From NCBI GenBank assembly GCA_964523405.1, contig CAZGAQ010000037.1, positions 1-56,711 on the forward strand: a stretch of DNA of 56,711 bases. The letters run 5' to 3'. A program made the translations under genes and the position numbers. The stretch comes from CAZGAQ01 sp964523405. GTDB lineage: Bacteria; Planctomycetota; Phycisphaerae; UBA1845; Fen-1342. The notes below the pieces were generated by a model, which was not told where the DNA came from, made no database searches, and saw nothing but the letters and a program-made list of their open reading frames with translations. Below, in pieces: positions 54,788-56,711 of this stretch (within the stretch, counting starts at the first letter, position 1; every line of letters starts with the position of its first letter).

Positions 54788-56711
54788 ATGTTTGAGCCGT
54801 TGCCAGCCCAATTCAGTTTCCCCGAAGCGGAGGAGCGCGTCCTGGAGTTCTGGGAGCGCAACGGCATCTTCCAGAAGTCCCTCCAGCAGCGCGCCGGCGC
54901 CCCGCGCTTCGTCTTCTACGAAGGCCCGCCGACCGCCAACGGCCTGCCGCACCCCGGACACTGCCTGACGCGGGCGATCAAGGACCTCTTCCCACGCTAC
55001 CAGACGATGTGCGGCAAGCTCGTCGAGCGCAAGGCCGGCTGGGATACCCACGGCCTGCCCGTCGAGGTCGAGGTCTGCAAAGAGCTCGGCATCCACACGA
55101 AGGAGGAGATCGAGGCCTACGGCGTCGAGAAGTTCGTCCGCAAGTGCATCGAGAGCGTCTTCCGCTACACGCGCGAATGGGAGCAGATGACCAAACGCCT
55201 CGGGTTCTGGGTGAACCTCGAGGAGGCCTACGTCACCTTCCACCAGAGCTACGTCGAGAGCGTGTGGTGGAGCCTGCAGCAGCTCTTTAACCGCGGCCTC
55301 TTGTACCAGGGCCACAAGGTCGTCTGGTGGTGGGCCCAGGGCGGCACCGCCCTGTCCGCCGGCGAAGTCGGCGAGGGCTACCGCACCGTCCAGGACCCGT
55401 CGGTGTATGTGCGGTTTCCGCTGCGCGAAGCCGTCAGCCGTCAGCCGTCAGCCGTCAGCCAGAGTGACGGCGCGAGCCAGCCGCCGCATTTGAAGTTGCC
55501 GGTGGGCAGCAAGGTCGCGCTCCTCGTCTGGACCACCACGCCCTGGACGCTCATCAGCAACCACTTTGCCGCCGTCGGGCCGGACGTGGACTACGCGCTC
55601 GTGCATGACGCCACGGCCGACGAGTACTTCTACATCGCCGCGGCGCTGGTCGCCCAGACGGCCGAACGCAGCAAGCACAAGCTCGAAGTCGTCGCGCCGT
55701 GCAAAGGCCGCGATTTGATTGGCCTGCACTATGAACCGCCGTTTCGGACGTTCGCCGACATACACGGGACGGGAGTGCATCGTTACGGGGGCAATCCGCT
55801 TCTGACCCCAGTTTTTGACTCCATGGGCAGGAACTACTTCGGGTGTTTCTGCGACGCACGAATGCCGCTCGCTGCTGGTGGCGACGAGTCGCTTGCCTGG
55901 CGCGTGGTCGGCGCCGATTTCATTGACCTTGAAACAGGAACAGGCGTGGTCCATATCGCGCCTGCGTATGGCGAGGTGGACTTCAATCTCCTGCAGGAAG
56001 AACGCAGGCGATTCAGCTTCTACGATACGCTTCCATTGCTGAACGCTGTGGAACCTAACGGGAATTTCGCCGATTTCACGCCGTACGGTGGCCGTTGGGT
56101 GAAGGACTGCGACAAGGACATCCTCCGCGAACTCCGCGAGCGCGGCGTGCTGTATCACCAGGAAACGATCGAGCACGAGTATCCGTTTTGTCCGCGGGCG
56201 GAGGACGATCCGCTCATCCAGTATGCCCGCAAGAGCTGGTTTGTCCGCACAAGCGCGTTCAAGGACGACTTCCTCGCCAACAACGACAAAGTCAACTGGC
56301 TGCCCGACCATATCAAGGAAGGCCGCTTCGGCGACTTCCTGCGCAACAACGTGGATTGGGCGCTCTCGCGCGAGCGGTATTGGGGCACGCCGCTGCCGAT
56401 CTGGGTCTGCGAGCAGACCGGCAAGATGGAAGCACTCGGCTCGCTCGCCGAGCTCATGGCCAAGCCCGGTGCGACCGACGCCACGCCGGAGTACCCCGGC
56501 GGCATGTGGGCCGCGAAGAAGGCCGAAGACCCGACGATCCCCGAGCACCTGCGCGTCCACAAGCCGTACATCGACGCGTGGACGTACGACAGCCCGTTCG
56601 CCGGGGAGCATGGGCCTCAGGCCCGTCCGGCCCGCATGCGCCGCGTCCCCGAAGTCATCGACTGCTGGTGGGACGCGGGCAGCATGCCCTTCGCGCAATG
56701 GGGCTTCCCGC
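54788..56711 (+). CDS. ileS: isoleucyl-tRNA synthetase, N-terminal part (3' end cut by window)
   Basis: About 641 codons from an ATG with GGAGG five bases upstream; the frame is open at the right edge, so KMSKS and the anticodon-binding part are outside. It charges tRNA(Ile). The class I signature is GLPHPGH, followed by KAGWDTHGLPVEVEV. The editing domain shows TGTGVVHIAPAYGEVDF. EVIDCWWDAGSMPFAQWG points to the IleRS2 (eukaryote-like, mupirocin-tolerant) subtype. Between the first catalytic part and the editing domain is an insertion of about 20 residues with SRQPSAVSQ, encoded by a GCCGTCA heptamer repeat. It is an essential gene and otherwise intact. Confidence 0.9.
   Translation, partial: MFEPLPAQFSFPEAEERVLEFWERNGIFQKSLQQRAGAPRFVFYEGPPTANGLPHPGHCLTRAIKDLFPRYQTMCGKLVERKAGWDTHGLPVEVEVCKELGIHTKEEIEAYGVEKFVRKCIESVFRYTREWEQMTKRLGFWVNLEEAYVTFHQSYVESVWWSLQQLFNRGLLYQGHKVVWWWAQGGTALSAGEVGEGYRTVQDPSVYVRFPLREAVSRQPSAVSQSDGASQPPHLKLPVGSKVALLVWTTTPWTLISNHFAAVGPDVDYALVHDATADEYFYIAAALVAQTAERSKHKLEVVAPCKGRDLIGLHYEPPFRTFADIHGTGVHRYGGNPLLTPVFDSMGRNYFGCFCDARMPLAAGGDESLAWRVVGADFIDLETGTGVVHIAPAYGEVDFNLLQEERRRFSFYDTLPLLNAVEPNGNFADFTPYGGRWVKDCDKDILRELRERGVLYHQETIEHEYPFCPRAEDDPLIQYARKSWFVRTSAFKDDFLANNDKVNWLPDHIKEGRFGDFLRNNVDWALSRERYWGTPLPIWVCEQTGKMEALGSLAELMAKPGATDATPEYPGGMWAAKKAEDPTIPEHLRVHKPYIDAWTYDSPFAGEHGPQARPARMRRVPEVIDCWWDAGSMPFAQWGFP
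55430..55460 (+). repeat. GCCGTCA heptamer repeat within ileS
   Basis: Four complete units and three extra bases. Because seven is not a multiple of three, the frame is shifted in each unit, and the 21-base period gives the peptide SRQPSAV. The frame stays open through the tract. It is the reverse complement of the intergenic tract at 47644-47675. Confidence 0.8.

Overview
High-GC bacterial DNA that reads as a planctomycete, most likely of the Phycisphaerae or a neighbouring class. The case rests on established lineage habits visible here: short dockerin-like EF-hand tails on secreted proteins, membrane proteins ending in a CxxCGYxL...RCPECG zinc ribbon, a type II prepilin-like protein with an FTLIELLVVVAII leader, a PEP-CTERM protein, a TPR-fused sulfatase-like lipoprotein and many exported proteins of unknown role. 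Species cannot be named. The window carries 45 genes I can support, two of them cut by the window ends. No rRNA, tRNA, CRISPR array or complete insertion sequence was seen.

Layout. 1-1804: 3' truncated GH65 phosphorylase-like gene. 1.8-5.8 kb: poorly coding, rearranged DNA with an orphan small gene, a 21-bp inverted-repeat pair, a transposase remnant, and an N-terminally truncated RHS protein ending in an RNase Sa-like toxin domain followed by an overlapping barstar-like immunity gene. 5.7-13.6 kb: DinB-like protein, zinc-ribbon membrane protein, alkaline-phosphatase-like enzyme, then a glycan-use group (GH29 lipoprotein, SSS symporter with a small membrane partner, GH20). 13.9-22 kb: prepilin-like protein, esterase lipoprotein, an exported TldE/TldD-like pair, trpF and a membrane M48 peptidase. 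22.3-29.7 kb: multidomain secreted GHL10-type hydrolase, two lipoproteins (one VIT/VWA), and a cohesin-like plus dockerin-like pair, all set among dispersed hairpin repeats. 29.9-37.3 kb: RlmN-type methyltransferase, TPR sulfatase-like lipoprotein, histidine phosphatase, lipoprotein, fasciclin protein with a clear terminator, class II aldolase. 37.6-47.6 kb: glycine-rich surface protein with an anchor-like tail, VOC protein, DUF1611 protein, small membrane proteins, a MntA-HepT toxin-antitoxin pair, a DUF2310 protein, an archaeal-type GatD and a membrane protein built from a duplicated unit. 47.7-56.7 kb: large secreted metzincin-like protein, TPR-like membrane protein, orphan beta-class DNA methyltransferase, Mut7-C protein, PEP-CTERM protein, and the 5' part of ileS.

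How the parts fit. The GH65, GH29, SSS and GH20 genes suggest uptake and breakdown of fucose- and hexosamine-containing glycans. Many other genes act at or outside the cytoplasmic membrane. The most system-like content is the RHS-RNase/barstar pair, the MntA-HepT pair, the exported TldD/TldE pair, and several families of short palindromic or tandem repeats that fill the intergenic spaces, one of which has entered the ileS reading frame.
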